In this document: one piece after another, positions 15,279 through 23,642 of the stretch
How the letters are laid out: every line of letters begins with the position of its first letter
Position numbering within the stretch: position 1 is the stretch's first letter
Source of the DNA: Tamaricihabitans halophyticus
GTDB lineage: Bacteria > Actinomycetota > Actinomycetes > Mycobacteriales > Pseudonocardiaceae
Reading direction: 5' to 3'
DNA length: 44,995 bases
NCBI RefSeq assembly: GCF_004340875.1
Contig: NZ_SLXQ01000026.1
Coordinates: 1 to 44,995, forward strand
The notes under the pieces: model-generated
Seen by the model: only the letters and a program-made list of their open reading frames with translations
What the model was told of the DNA's origin: nothing
Database searches by the model: none
Translations under genes and position numbers: made by a program

Positions 15279-16874
15279 GTGAGCGGATCGACAGTTATCA
15301 CCCTGCTGCGAGAGCACGCCGAGAAGCATCCCGGCGCGCGCTTTGCGACGTGTGCTGACGCCACCTACACCTATGGAGAGCTGGACCGACGGACCGATCG
15401 GCTCGCCGCCGGTCTGCAGCAGCTCGGGGTAGCCCGAGGCGACCGGGTCGCGGTGTTGTCGCCGAACCGCGCCGAGGTGCTCGAGTTGTTCTTCGCGCTG
15501 CCGAAAACGGGTGCCGTGCAGGTTCCGCTGAACGCGTACCTCAAGGGAGATTTCCTGTGTCATCAACTCACCGACTCGCAGGCCGACGTCGTCGTGGTTG
15601 ACCGGCCGGGGCTGGCAGCTGTCCGCGGGGTCGCCGACTCCCTGCCGGGGCTGCGTGCTGTGGTGTGCCTGGACGGCCCCGATAACGCAGATGACCCCGG
15701 CGACGCGCTGCCGTTGACGGCCTACCGGCGACTGGCCGTCGATGCCGAGCCGGAGCCAGTAGAGCTGACAGCCTCGGATTTGATGTCCGTCGTCTACACC
15801 TCGGGGACGACTGGTTTCGCCAAGGGCTGCATGCTCAGCCATGGGTACTACACCCGCGTCGGCCAGGTGATGGCCGACGCGGTGGACATGGCCGAGGGCG
15901 ACGTGCTCTACACGGCACTGCCAATGTTTCACGGTGCGGCGCGGATGATGGTGCTCACCGCGGGCCTGGTGCACGGGTTGCCTGTGGTGATCGAACCAGC
16001 GTTCAGCGCGAGCACCTTCCTATCGAGGGCAGCCGATGTCGGGGCGACGATCGCGTTCGGAGTCGGCGCCATGGGGATGGCGTTGCTGGCGCAACCGCCC
16101 GCCCCTGCCGACGTCGAGCATCAGCTGCGGACCTTTGTACTCATTCCGTTCCCGCCCGAGCGGCAACGGGAGTTCACCGAGCGCTTCCGGGCTGAGGCAT
16201 GGGCCGAACTGTACGGTCAGACCGAATGTGTACCGATCACCTGGAACCCTATCGCCGGTGCGCGCGAGCCGGCCAGCTGTGGACGCGCGGGCAGCGACCT
16301 CACGGTGGCTATCCTGGACGACGAGGACCGTCCGGTGCCACCCGGCGTGGTCGGCGAGATCTGCTTACGGCCACACGGTCCGCAAACCATGTTCAGCGGC
16401 TACTGGAACAACGCCGAAGCCACCGTGCGGGCCACCACGTCACTCTGGTATCACACCGGCGACTACGGACGCAGCGACGTCGACGGCCACATTTACTTCG
16501 TCGACCGCAAGAAGGACGCCGTGCGACGCCGAGGAGAGAACGTCTCGACACTTGAGGTCGAGGCCGCGATCGTCGCCCATCCCGCGGTCGCTGAGGCCGC
16601 GGTGCACGCGGTGCCCGCCGCGACCGAGGACGAGATCAAAGTGTGCATCGTCGCAACAGGTGACGTGCGCCCCACGCCAGCCGAATTGTTCGACTACTTC
16701 CGCGAAAAACTTCCCTACTACGCGATGCCCCGCTACGTCGAGATCGTCGACGACCTTCCCAAAAACGCCGTCGGCCGGGTCATGAAGTTCCAACTCCGTG
16801 AGCGGGCGTTGTCCGATGACGTCTGGGATTTCGAGCAGCTTGGTCTCACGGTCGACCGGCTCCAACGTCGATAA
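15279..16874 (+). CDS. AMP-dependent acyl-CoA synthetase/ligase
   Basis: Adenylate-forming ligase of 531 residues. Seen: P-loop YTSGTTGFAKGCMLS near residue 172, YGQTECVPI, YHTGDYGRSDVDG, the hinge region DRKKDAVRRRGENVS, and the C-terminal acylation lysine in KNAVGRVMK. The layout is that of carnitine/crotonobetaine CoA-ligase-like and ATP-dependent acyl-CoA ligases. A ribosome site (GAGGAGG) precedes the GTG start, 30 bp after the hydratase-like gene. It should charge the carboxylic acid substrate of this operon with CoA. Confidence 0.92.
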   Translation: MSGSTVITLLREHAEKHPGARFATCADATYTYGELDRRTDRLAAGLQQLGVARGDRVAVLSPNRAEVLELFFALPKTGAVQVPLNAYLKGDFLCHQLTDSQADVVVVDRPGLAAVRGVADSLPGLRAVVCLDGPDNADDPGDALPLTAYRRLAVDAEPEPVELTASDLMSVVYTSGTTGFAKGCMLSHGYYTRVGQVMADAVDMAEGDVLYTALPMFHGAARMMVLTAGLVHGLPVVIEPAFSASTFLSRAADVGATIAFGVGAMGMALLAQPPAPADVEHQLRTFVLIPFPPERQREFTERFRAEAWAELYGQTECVPITWNPIAGAREPASCGRAGSDLTVAILDDEDRPVPPGVVGEICLRPHGPQTMFSGYWNNAEATVRATTSLWYHTGDYGRSDVDGHIYFVDRKKDAVRRRGENVSTLEVEAAIVAHPAVAEAAVHAVPAATEDEIKVCIVATGDVRPTPAELFDYFREKLPYYAMPRYVEIVDDLPKNAVGRVMKFQLRERALSDDVWDFEQLGLTVDRLQRR

Positions 16875-16930
16875 CACCCACTCGGCTGGGCACTACTAAC
16901 CCGCTCAAATCAGCACACCGGGAGACACCG

Positions 16931-19141
16931 ATGCTCAACGACGAGCTCCGCACCGGATTCGCGCTACCTGGCCCGCCGGGCGATGAACCCCCCACCGGCG
17001 TCGGCCGTCGCAGGGTATTGACCTGGCTGGTTGCGGCTCCCGCGCTGACCATGGCCGTCAAACTCGGGCTGGACGGTAAACCTGCCGCCGCCGATCCGTT
17101 GGGTCTCGGCGAGTTCGTCGACATCGGTGATCTGCTGTACGCGGTCAACCTGCCCACCGCACTCGACCTGGTAATCGAGGTGACGCCGGACAATCGAGTG
17201 GTCGCCGCGCTGACCCGACTCGAGTCCGGTCAGGGCATCACCACGATGATGGCCATGCTGCTGGCCGAGGAACTGGGCGCTCGATTGTCCGATGTGGATA
17301 TCACGCTCGCCGACGCGGACCCACTTGAGGTGTTGATGTTCACCGGTGGTTCGAACACTGCCAGGGTGCTCTACGAGCCGACGCGCATCGCCGCCTCGGG
17401 TATGCGGGCGCGGTTGGTCACCGCGGCCGCCAACCGCTGGGGCGTGCCGGCGGGCCGGCTGATCACCAAGGACACCAAGGTGTATGCCCCGGACGGGCGG
17501 TCGGCCACCTTCGCCGAACTCTCGGGCGACGCGGCCAAGGTCCTCACTCCCGCTATCGCGCCGAAACCCAAGCCGGATTCGGAGTGCACGGTTATCGGCA
17601 AGCCTACGGGTCGCATCGAAACTCCCGAGTTGGTGCGTGGCCAGGCGAAGTACACGCTGGATCTCGACGTTCCCGGCGCCTTGCCGACCGTAGTGGCCCG
17701 CCCACCGACCATCGGCGGCACGGTGCAGTCAGTGGACGACTCCGCGGCGCGAGCGCTGCCAGGGGTGGTCGCCGTGACCCGCCTGCCAACCGGGGTAGCG
17801 GTCACCGGCAGGACCTTCCACGACGCGTTCCAAGGTCGCGACGCGCTGACGGTGCGATGGAAGCCGGGCCCGGTCGCGGGTATGTCCGATGGGGACATCA
17901 CGAAGAAGCTCAAAGCGGCCGCGTTGCCTTTCCTGGTCCCGCCGGTGCTGGGCAAGGCAGTTGATGGCACCTTCGACTTCGCCTACCTGAGCCACTCGCC
18001 GATGGAGGTGCGAGTAGCTATTGCCGACGTGCAAGGCGGCAAGGCGACGGTATGGCTGCCGAGTCAGGCACCAATCGACGCTCAAAACAAAATCGCCGCC
18101 GCCGTCGGATTACTGCCCACCGCCGTGACGGTGCACGTTCCGCGGGCAGGCGGCGCCTTCGGCGGACGCCTGACCCACGAGCCAGGGATCGAAGCTGCGG
18201 AAGTGTCGAAGAAAATTGGCCGTCCGGTCAAACTGATGTGGAGCCGCGTTGACGACATGAAGCACGGCCGGTTCCGGCTAGCCAGCCACCACGAGGTTCG
18301 CGCCGTTGTGCAGGGCACGAACGTCACCTCGTTCGAGCACCGGTGCGCCACCCCGGAGATGGAGTTCGACCACGGGCTCGGCGAAGCCGCGACGGCCGCC
18401 GGCTTCAGTCTGCCGCCGACCAGAGCGGCGCTCATCCAGGCCGCTTTCCAGCTCACCCAGCAGACGCCCTACCACTTCGGCCTGGTCAACCAACTGCTCA
18501 GCGAGGTCAATGTACCGATACCGAACGCCACCTGGCGCTCGGTCTACTCCGGACAGGTCGCGGTGACCAACGAGATCATGGCCGACGAGATCGCCAAGGC
18601 CGTCGGCCAGGACCCGCTCACCTTCCGACGGGCGAAGGTCAAAGCCGACGCCGTCCGCGGAGTGCTGGACACCGTCGCGGACAAGGGTGACTGGGGGCGG
18701 TCCATGCCCGAGGGCACCGCCCAGGGCATCGCACTGCACGCGGAATACAAGTCAGCGGTCGCCTTCCTCGTGGAGCTTGATTGCCGAGAGGAACAACCCA
18801 AGGCGACGAAGATCGTCGCGGCCGTCGACGTGGGACTGTGCATTAACCCGCGTGGCGTCGAAGCCCAGATGCAGGGCGCGGCCGTCGACGCCCTGTCCAC
18901 TATCTTCTGGGCCGGTAACCATATCGACGACGGTGCGGTTCGGGAGAGTAGCTTCAGCGACTTCCGCTATGCCCGCATGCGCCAGGTCCCGTCGACCACG
19001 GTGCACATCAACTCGACCTCGTCGCACATCGGCGGTGTCGGCGAGCTGGGCTATCCCGCCGCCGCGGCGGCCTTCGCCAACGCCTACGCCAGAGCCACCG
19101 GTAAGAAACCTCGTAGCTTTCCGATCTTCCATGGAGCCTGA
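16931..19141 (+). CDS. Molybdenum hydroxylase large subunit (isoquinoline 1-oxidoreductase beta-like)
   Basis: Molybdopterin-binding subunit of 736 residues in the xanthine dehydrogenase family, two-subunit (IorB-like) branch. The N-terminus has [20 protein letters not shown], a twin-arginine-like signal or anchor. [19 protein letters not shown] (about 404-422) is the molybdopterin loop, and [18 protein letters not shown] near the C-terminus holds the probable catalytic Glu. The family hydroxylates N-heteroaromatic or aldehyde carbons using water oxygen. The 2Fe-2S subunit gene follows directly. No FAD subunit, cytochrome or maturation factor is nearby, as expected for IorAB-type enzymes except for the missing electron acceptor and chaperone. 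Confidence 0.9.
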   Translation: MLNDELRTGFALPGPPGDEPPTGVGRRRVLTWLVAAPALTMAVKLGLDGKPAAADPLGLGEFVDIGDLLYAVNLPTALDLVIEVTPDNRVVAALTRLESGQGITTMMAMLLAEELGARLSDVDITLADADPLEVLMFTGGSNTARVLYEPTRIAASGMRARLVTAAANRWGVPAGRLITKDTKVYAPDGRSATFAELSGDAAKVLTPAIAPKPKPDSECTVIGKPTGRIETPELVRGQAKYTLDLDVPGALPTVVARPPTIGGTVQSVDDSAARALPGVVAVTRLPTGVAVTGRTFHDAFQGRDALTVRWKPGPVAGMSDGDITKKLKAAALPFLVPPVLGKAVDGTFDFAYLSHSPMEVRVAIADVQGGKATVWLPSQAPIDAQNKIAAAVGLLPTAVTVHVPRAGGAFGGRLTHEPGIEAAEVSKKIGRPVKLMWSRVDDMKHGRFRLASHHEVRAVVQGTNVTSFEHRCATPEMEFDHGLGEAATAAGFSLPPTRAALIQAAFQLTQQTPYHFGLVNQLLSEVNVPIPNATWRSVYSGQVAVTNEIMADEIAKAVGQDPLTFRRAKVKADAVRGVLDTVADKGDWGRSMPEGTAQGIALHAEYKSAVAFLVELDCREEQPKATKIVAAVDVGLCINPRGVEAQMQGAAVDALSTIFWAGNHIDDGAVRESSFSDFRYARMRQVPSTTVHINSTSSHIGGVGELGYPAAAAAFANAYARATGKKPRSFPIFHGA

Positions 19142-19142
19142 C

Positions 19143-19598
19143 GTGCCTGAACAGAACCTCACCGTCAACGGCGAAACCGTCGCTGTCGACGCGCCCGACG
19201 ACATGCCGCTGTTGTGGGTCCTGCGTGACCTGCTTGGCGTAACCAGCCCCAAGTACGGCTGCGGTGTGGGCGTCTGCGGCGCCTGCACCAGTCATCTCGA
19301 TGGCGATGCATTCCGTCCCTGCGTCCAAACCGTCGGCGAGACCACCGGCAGGGAAGTCACCACACTGGAGGGCCTGGCCGCGGACGCGCTGCACCCCGTT
19401 CAGCAGGCCTGGATCGACGAGGACGTCGCACAGTGCGGTTTCTGCCAAGCCGGACAGCTCATGACCGCGGCCGCTCTGCTTGTGCGCAACCCGAACCCGA
19501 GCGACGCCGACATCGACGAGGCCATGAGTGACAACGTGTGCCGTTGCGGGACCTACCACCGCATCCGGTCGGCGATCAAACGTGCCGCTCGCGGCTGA
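19143..19598 (+). CDS. 2Fe-2S small subunit of the molybdenum hydroxylase (IorA-like)
   Basis: Protein of 151 residues, one base after the large-subunit stop, GTG start. The N-terminal plant-ferredoxin-type cluster is bound by Cys40, Cys45, Cys48 and Cys60 (CGVGVCGAC...C); the C-terminal helical cluster by Cys98, Cys101, Cys133 and Cys135 (CGFC and CRC). All eight cysteines are present. It passes electrons from the molybdenum site of the partner subunit to an external acceptor. It ends the operon that starts at 13618. Confidence 0.95.
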   Translation: MPEQNLTVNGETVAVDAPDDMPLLWVLRDLLGVTSPKYGCGVGVCGACTSHLDGDAFRPCVQTVGETTGREVTTLEGLAADALHPVQQAWIDEDVAQCGFCQAGQLMTAAALLVRNPNPSDADIDEAMSDNVCRCGTYHRIRSAIKRAARG

Positions 19599-19641
19599 CG
19601 GTCGCTTTCTCGCGGTACCCACCTGCCGAATCACACGGCGG

Positions 19642-19657
19642 AACAGGCCGGCCTGTT
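19642..19657. promoter_or_regulatory. Candidate autoregulatory operator of the TetR gene
   Basis: AACAGGCC-GGCCTGTT is a perfect 16-bp palindrome ending 16 bp before the TetR ATG. Its right side CTGTTTG (19653-19659) equals the half-site in the operon promoter at 13556-13577, linking this regulator with both sites. Confidence 0.6.
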
Positions 19658-19673
19658 TGCTAACGTCCCAGCC

Positions 19674-20318
19674 ATGACGGCGTCCCCAGGACAAACGCAA
19701 GACGGTGCCGGACAGGTCCGGCAAGCGCGCTCCGAGCAAACCCAGGCGAAGCTGCTGCAGGCTACTATCGATCTTCTGGTCGAGGTCGGGTTCGCGCACG
19801 CGTCGACACCGTTGATAGCCCGGCGCGCCGGGGTGTCGCGAGGCGCCCAAACGCATCACTTTCCGACTCGTATCCAACTGGTCACCGCAGCCATCGAATG
19901 GTTGGCCGACCGGCGACTGGCTGAGCTGGAACTCGCCGGTCAGGACCTTCCTGGCGGCACGCGGCGGATCCCGGCGGCGCTGGATCTGTTGTGGACGACG
20001 TTCGGCGGCGACCTATACAAGGCGGTACTCGAATTGTGGATCGCTAGCCGGACAGATCCAGAACTCCGGCATGCGGTGGCATCGGCCGAGCGCCGGCTCG
20101 GCCGACAGCTCAACGCATCCCTGGACCGGCTCTTCGGCGAACCGCTGACCGCGCGGCCACAGTCCGCAGAACGGGCCCAGTTCGTACTGTCACAGCTGCG
20201 CGGACTGGCCCTGCTCGACACCTTCGACGGAGTCAGCAAGGCACACCGGGACGCACAGTGGGCGTTCACGCGTCAAGCGCTCATCACGTTCCTGACTGGT
20301 GACTCCGCCCGGACCTAG
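19674..20318 (+). CDS. TetR family regulator, probable repressor of the upstream operon
   Basis: Protein of 214 residues with a disordered N-terminal ~20 residues, then the HTH HASTPLIARRAGVSRGAQTHHF, and a helical ligand domain containing LWIASRTDPELRH and LSQLRGLALLD, a pattern seen in many catabolic TetR regulators. It lies 75 bp after the oxidoreductase genes. The shared CTGTTTG half-site in its own promoter and at 13556-13577 supports control of the SDR-ECH-ligase-oxidoreductase operon. The ligand is probably an acid or CoA ester from that pathway (inference). Confidence 0.9.
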   Translation: MTASPGQTQDGAGQVRQARSEQTQAKLLQATIDLLVEVGFAHASTPLIARRAGVSRGAQTHHFPTRIQLVTAAIEWLADRRLAELELAGQDLPGGTRRIPAALDLLWTTFGGDLYKAVLELWIASRTDPELRHAVASAERRLGRQLNASLDRLFGEPLTARPQSAERAQFVLSQLRGLALLDTFDGVSKAHRDAQWAFTRQALITFLTGDSART

Positions 20319-20362
20319 GGCTTACCGGAGAGAACGGCCGTCGCGTTTGCGAGAGGTCCCGC

Positions 20363-20392
20363 TGATCAAGGACTCGTCCGATCCATTGATCA
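20363..20392. terminator. Possible terminator between convergent TetR genes
   Basis: TGATCAA (20363-20369) and TTGATCA (20386-20392) are inverted, with a small GGAC/GTCC stem (20370-20379) between them. It lies between the ends of the two facing TetR genes at 20318 and 20394. It is modest and lacks a T run. Confidence 0.4.
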
Positions 20393-20393
20393 C

Positions 20394-20999
20394 TCATCGG
20401 CGGTCAATACTTTGCGGTGGGCCGAAGGCCAGGACTCTGGCGACATAGGTCGCCAGTTGTGCCCGCATTCTTTCCCGCGGAACACGCTTTTCTCCCGCGA
20501 GGTGTTCGACGAGATCGGCCCGTGTGGCGGCGAGCAGGGCATGGGCGGTGAAGTCGCTGTCAGTCAGGCCGGGGATCTGCTCCAGCACATCTCGGAGCAG
20601 ACCGTGCCACCGCTCGTAGTGCTCCGCCCCGTACGGGCTGCTGCTCCCGCCTTCCTCTAGTGCCAGCGCGAGGCGCCGGTTGTCGAGTTTGAAGCACAGG
20701 ACGGCATCGAGCAGAGCGGGCACGCGATCCTGCGGCGGGGTCGCGGGCCCCAGGGGCGACGTGCCGGCCTCGACCGCCTCCCTGATCGGTTCGAATCGTC
20801 CCTCGTACAGCGCGCGGAGCAGCCCGGCGCGATCCCCGAAAGCCCGGAAGAGCGTGCCCTTGCCGACGCCAGCCGCAGCCGCGACGTCGGCCATGGTGAC
20901 GTCCTCGGGACTTTCGTGGCGAGCGAAAAGGGTGTCGGCGGCCTCGAGCACGGCCTCCCGGTTGCGGGCGGCGTCCTTACGGGACCTGTGCTCTGGCAT
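20394..20999 (-). CDS. TetR family regulator
   Basis: Repressor of 201 residues. The HTH is clear: DVTMADVAAAAGVGKGTLFRAFGDRAGLLRALYE at about residues 33-66, the common form in actinobacterial TetRs with a SACE_7040-like C-terminal domain. It is divergent from the SnoaL-like gene at 21086; the promoter between them contains two copies of GGACC-N3-GGTCC, which are almost certainly its operators. It therefore controls the SnoaL-like/NmrA-like pair and probably itself. Confidence 0.92.
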   Translation of the reverse strand: MPEHRSRKDAARNREAVLEAADTLFARHESPEDVTMADVAAAAGVGKGTLFRAFGDRAGLLRALYEGRFEPIREAVEAGTSPLGPATPPQDRVPALLDAVLCFKLDNRRLALALEEGGSSSPYGAEHYERWHGLLRDVLEQIPGLTDSDFTAHALLAATRADLVEHLAGEKRVPRERMRAQLATYVARVLAFGPPQSIDRR

Positions 21000-21012
21000 A
21001 CAGCTCCTCTAT

Positions 21013-21062
21013 TTGCAAAGCGGACCCATGGTCCGTATTCTTGAACCGGACCGGAGGTCCGG
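21013..21062 (+). promoter_or_regulatory. Promoter with twin TetR operators
   Basis: Operator 1, CGGACC-CAT-GGTCCG (21021-21035), fills the end of a 17-bp spacer between TTGCAA (21013-21018, -35-like) and TATTCT (21036-21041, -10-like). Operator 2, CCGGACC-GGA-GGTCCGG (21046-21062), follows. The centres are 26 bp apart. Both share GGACC-N3-GGTCC, so the divergent TetR at 20394-20999 should bind both and block the SnoaL-like/NmrA-like operon. Confidence 0.8.
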
Positions 21063-21085
21063 ATTGCCTGAACTGGAGGATACCC

Positions 21086-21511
21086 ATGTCCGCACCGATT
21101 TCGCCAACGGAGCTGTACCGCTACAGCCTCCGGCTGCTGCTCGACAAAGACATTCCCGCGTGGGTCGACCTGTGGGCCGACGACGGCATCATGGAGTTCC
21201 CGTTCGCTCCCGACGGCTGGCCCCGGCGCCTGGAGGGTAAGGATGCCGTCGCCGCCTATATGCGCCACTATCCCGACCACATCGACCTGCACGACTTTCC
21301 CGTCCTGCGGATCCACCAGACAACCGATCCGGAAACCATTGTGGTGGAGATGCGCGGCGTCGGCCGCCTGGTGGAGACGGATGCCCCCCTCGACATGACC
21401 TACATCGCGGTCGTGACCGTGCGGGAGCGGCGCATCACCTCCTACCGCGACTACTGGAACCCGCTCACCGTCCAGGAACCCGGCGCCGACTTCACCGGGA
21501 GCACCCGATGA
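21086..21511 (+). CDS. SnoaL-like/NTF2-fold protein
   Basis: Protein of 141 residues in the NTF2/SnoaL-like superfamily: ELYRYSLRLLLDKDIPAWVDLWADDGIMEFPF at the start, then MTYIAVVTVRERRITSYRDYWNPL, the usual cone-shaped alpha+beta barrel. It resembles PhzA/PhzB-like and ketosteroid-isomerase-like members. ATG 21086 has GGAGGA upstream; an earlier ATG at 21041 lies inside the promoter. It overlaps the NmrA-like gene by ATGA, so the two products act together, perhaps on a reactive or redox-labile small molecule (inference). Confidence 0.88.
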   Translation: MSAPISPTELYRYSLRLLLDKDIPAWVDLWADDGIMEFPFAPDGWPRRLEGKDAVAAYMRHYPDHIDLHDFPVLRIHQTTDPETIVVEMRGVGRLVETDAPLDMTYIAVVTVRERRITSYRDYWNPLTVQEPGADFTGSTR

Positions 21512-22389
21512 CGACCAACGGCATCACTCTGGTCATCGGTGCCACCGGCACCACAGGCAGACCGACAGCAGCACAGCTGATGGCCGCGGGCCACCGGGTC
21601 AAGGCCGCCAGTCGCCGGGCCACCCCGGTCGCCGGCGCCGAGGCGGTCCCCTTCGACTGGTACGACGCGGCCACCTACGCGGCTGCTCTCGACGGCGTCG
21701 ACCGCGTCTACCTCATACCGCCCCTGGGGGACACTGACCCCGCGGCCACCATGCTTCCGTTTCTCAAGCAGGCCAGCACCGCCGGTGTGCGCCGCGCGGT
21801 GCTGCTGAGCTCTTCAGCCATTGCCGAGGGCGGCCCGGCGGTGGGAATGGTGCATCGGGCGCTGCCCGAGCTCGTCGAGCAGTGGGCGGTACTGCGGCCC
21901 TCGTGGTTCATGCAGAACTTCATCGGCACGCACGCGCATGCCCGCAGCATCCGCGACGAGGGCGTCATCTGGACCGCCACCGAGAACGGTCGCGTCGGTT
22001 TTGTCGCCGCTGAGGACATCGCGGCTGTCGCCGTACGCGCGCTGACCGACGAGCAGACACCCAACACTGATCTCGTACTGACCGGCCCTGAAACACTCGG
22101 CTACGACGACATCGCCACGATCATCAGCGAGGTCACCGGCCGGCCAGTCGTCCATCGCCGGCTGTCCTACGAGCAGATGCGCGATCGCCTCACGGCAGAG
22201 GTACCGGTGGAGTTCGCTGCCATCTTGGCCGGCATGGACCGTTCCATCGCCGAAGGGGCGGAGGACCGCGTCACCGACACCGTCCAGCGGCTCACCGGGC
22301 GCCCCCCGTACACCTTCCGGGCCCTCTTCGAGAGGGAGATGCGATGCGGCAGCTGGTCGTCTATGGGGGCACAAATGTCGGTGAAGTAG
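21508..22389 (+). CDS. NmrA-like NAD(P)-binding protein
   Basis: Atypical SDR of 293 residues. The cofactor motif GATGTTG lies near residue 11, ASRR after strand 2, YLIPPLGDTDP, and LLSSSAI; WAVLRPSWFMQNFIG is typical of NmrA/HSCARG and quinone-oxidoreductase-like proteins. The usual YxxxK pair is absent, as in NmrA-type sensors. The last ~20 residues (MRCGSWSSMGAQMSVK) run into a second open frame and look unlike a natural end, suggesting that recombination altered the 3' end. It is co-transcribed with the SnoaL-like gene and controlled by the TetR at 20394-20999. Confidence 0.88.
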   Translation: MTTNGITLVIGATGTTGRPTAAQLMAAGHRVKAASRRATPVAGAEAVPFDWYDAATYAAALDGVDRVYLIPPLGDTDPAATMLPFLKQASTAGVRRAVLLSSSAIAEGGPAVGMVHRALPELVEQWAVLRPSWFMQNFIGTHAHARSIRDEGVIWTATENGRVGFVAAEDIAAVAVRALTDEQTPNTDLVLTGPETLGYDDIATIISEVTGRPVVHRRLSYEQMRDRLTAEVPVEFAAILAGMDRSIAEGAEDRVTDTVQRLTGRPPYTFRALFEREMRCGSWSSMGAQMSVK

Positions 22390-22476
22390 TCGCAACCGCC
22401 TCCCGCGACTACGACGGCTGGCACGACGAGGTGGTCTGGGCCTTCGGCCAGTACGCCCGGAGGCGTCCGTCAAGGC
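22344..22476 (+). pseudogene. 5' fragment of an unknown gene
   Basis: A frame beginning MRQLVVYGGTNVGEVV at an ATG inside the end of the NmrA-like gene reads like protein through DYDGWHDEVVWAFGQYARR, then collides with the 3' end of the HxlR gene (22477) on the other strand and turns into non-protein-like sequence. It looks like the start of a coupled gene cut off by rearrangement. I do not recognise its family. Confidence 0.4.
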
Positions 22477-22857
22477 TCAAAGATCGTCATTGCCGTCGAA
22501 TGCTCGACGAGCCTGCTGCACCTGTCCGATGTGCCGGGTGGCCCACAGAAGCAGGGCATCGATGAGGTCCTGCAAAGTTCGCCCGAGCGTGGAGATGCGG
22601 TATTCCACAGCGACTGGTCGGGTATCGATCACCGACCGCTCGATCATGCCGTTGCGTTCAAGCCGGCGCAGCGAGGCCGTGAGCGACTTCTGCGAGACAG
22701 TAGGAATGGCACGACGCAACTCGTTGAACCGCCGCGAACTCTCGCAGAGCTTGTCCAATATGAGCAACGACCATTTGTCGAGAATCTGGTCGAGCAACTC
22801 ACGATGCTCACCAGTGATCTGCGAATGGAGGGCCTCGTCAGGGGCGGTTTCCTTCAT
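22477..22857 (-). CDS. HxlR family winged-helix regulator
   Basis: Regulator of 126 residues, the normal HxlR length. The winged helix is visible: ILDKWSLLILDKLCESSRRFNELRRAIPTVSQKSLTASLRRLERNGMIERS, then the wing with VEYRISTLGRTLQDLI. HxlR-type members often respond to aldehydes, quinones or redox stress. ATG 22857 has AAAGGAA about 9 nt upstream; longer frames run through the divergent promoter. It is divergent from the RidA gene and the inverted repeat at 22892-22912 is a plausible operator. Confidence 0.92.
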   Translation of the reverse strand: MKETAPDEALHSQITGEHRELLDQILDKWSLLILDKLCESSRRFNELRRAIPTVSQKSLTASLRRLERNGMIERSVIDTRPVAVEYRISTLGRTLQDLIDALLLWATRHIGQVQQARRAFDGNDDL

Positions 22858-22891
22858 GACACTTGGTTCCTTTGAAGTGCTCTTATGACAC

Positions 22892-22912
22892 CAGGTACAT
22901 AGGAGATACCTG
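22892..22912. promoter_or_regulatory. Candidate HxlR operator
   Basis: CAGGTA (22892-22897) and TACCTG (22907-22912) are inverted around 9 bp, placed between the HxlR start (22857) and the RidA start (22939). Confidence 0.5.
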
Positions 22913-22938
22913 ATTACTCCACGAAAGGAAGGTACTCC

Positions 22939-23349
22939 GTGCCTGTTCACACCTTCACCCCGGAAGGAATGTTCCAGCCGGTTCCCTATCACCACGTATC
23001 CGTGGCCACAGGTAGCCGATACGTCAACATCGCGGGCCAGATCGCCCGTGACGAAAACGCCAACAGGCTGGCCCCCGGCGACCTCGCAGGCCAACTGGCC
23101 CACGCTCTACGCAATACGGCAAAAGGGCTAGCGGGGGCCGGAGCCAGCTTCGCCGACGTCGTTCGCCTGCGGTTCTACGTCACCGGCTGGGAGCCAGCGA
23201 TGTACGCGGACTTCATGCGCGGCATCGAGAGTGTCGTGGAAGAACTGGCGATTCCACAGCCGCTGCCGCCGCTGTCGTGCATTGGCGTGGACTACCTGTT
23301 TGAGCCCGATGTTCTTGTGGAAGTGGAAGCCGAAGCCGTACTCGAATAG
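22939..23349 (+). CDS. RidA family protein
   Basis: Protein of 136 residues of the RidA/YjgF/UK114 family: YVNIAGQIARDENANR, LRNTAKGLAGAGASFADVVRLRFYV, and a C-terminal VDYLFEPDVLVEVEAEAVL strand pair. RidA trimers hydrolyse reactive imines/enamines; many paralogues have other roles. The Arg that binds the carboxylate in true RidA (in the R-x-x-V-E-V motif) is not obvious here, since the last strand reads DVLVEVEA, so this is probably another subfamily. GTG start with AAGGAAGG upstream. It is controlled by the divergent HxlR gene. Confidence 0.88.
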   Translation: MPVHTFTPEGMFQPVPYHHVSVATGSRYVNIAGQIARDENANRLAPGDLAGQLAHALRNTAKGLAGAGASFADVVRLRFYVTGWEPAMYADFMRGIESVVEELAIPQPLPPLSCIGVDYLFEPDVLVEVEAEAVLE

Positions 23350-23642
23350 CCGCCTCATCGCTGCCGACGCGCTGGGCACGAGCTCTAGCTTGCATACGGT
23401 TCCCGTGAGTTCGCGGGCACGAATCCGATCCACCGGGGCGTGCGCAAAGTGACCGCTAGTGAACCAGTGCGTGGGTGGCGTCGGGTATCTGATGGTCGGT
23501 TGCGGGTATCGCGGAGTTGCTCGACCGTGTCCCGAGCAGATTGCGGTGGTTGCTTTCCTCCGCGCCCCCTCGCGCGTAGGCGGGGCGGCCGCTCGTGCCG
23601 TCGATCGCGGCCGGACGGTGGCTGCCCTTATATGGTGGGCGC

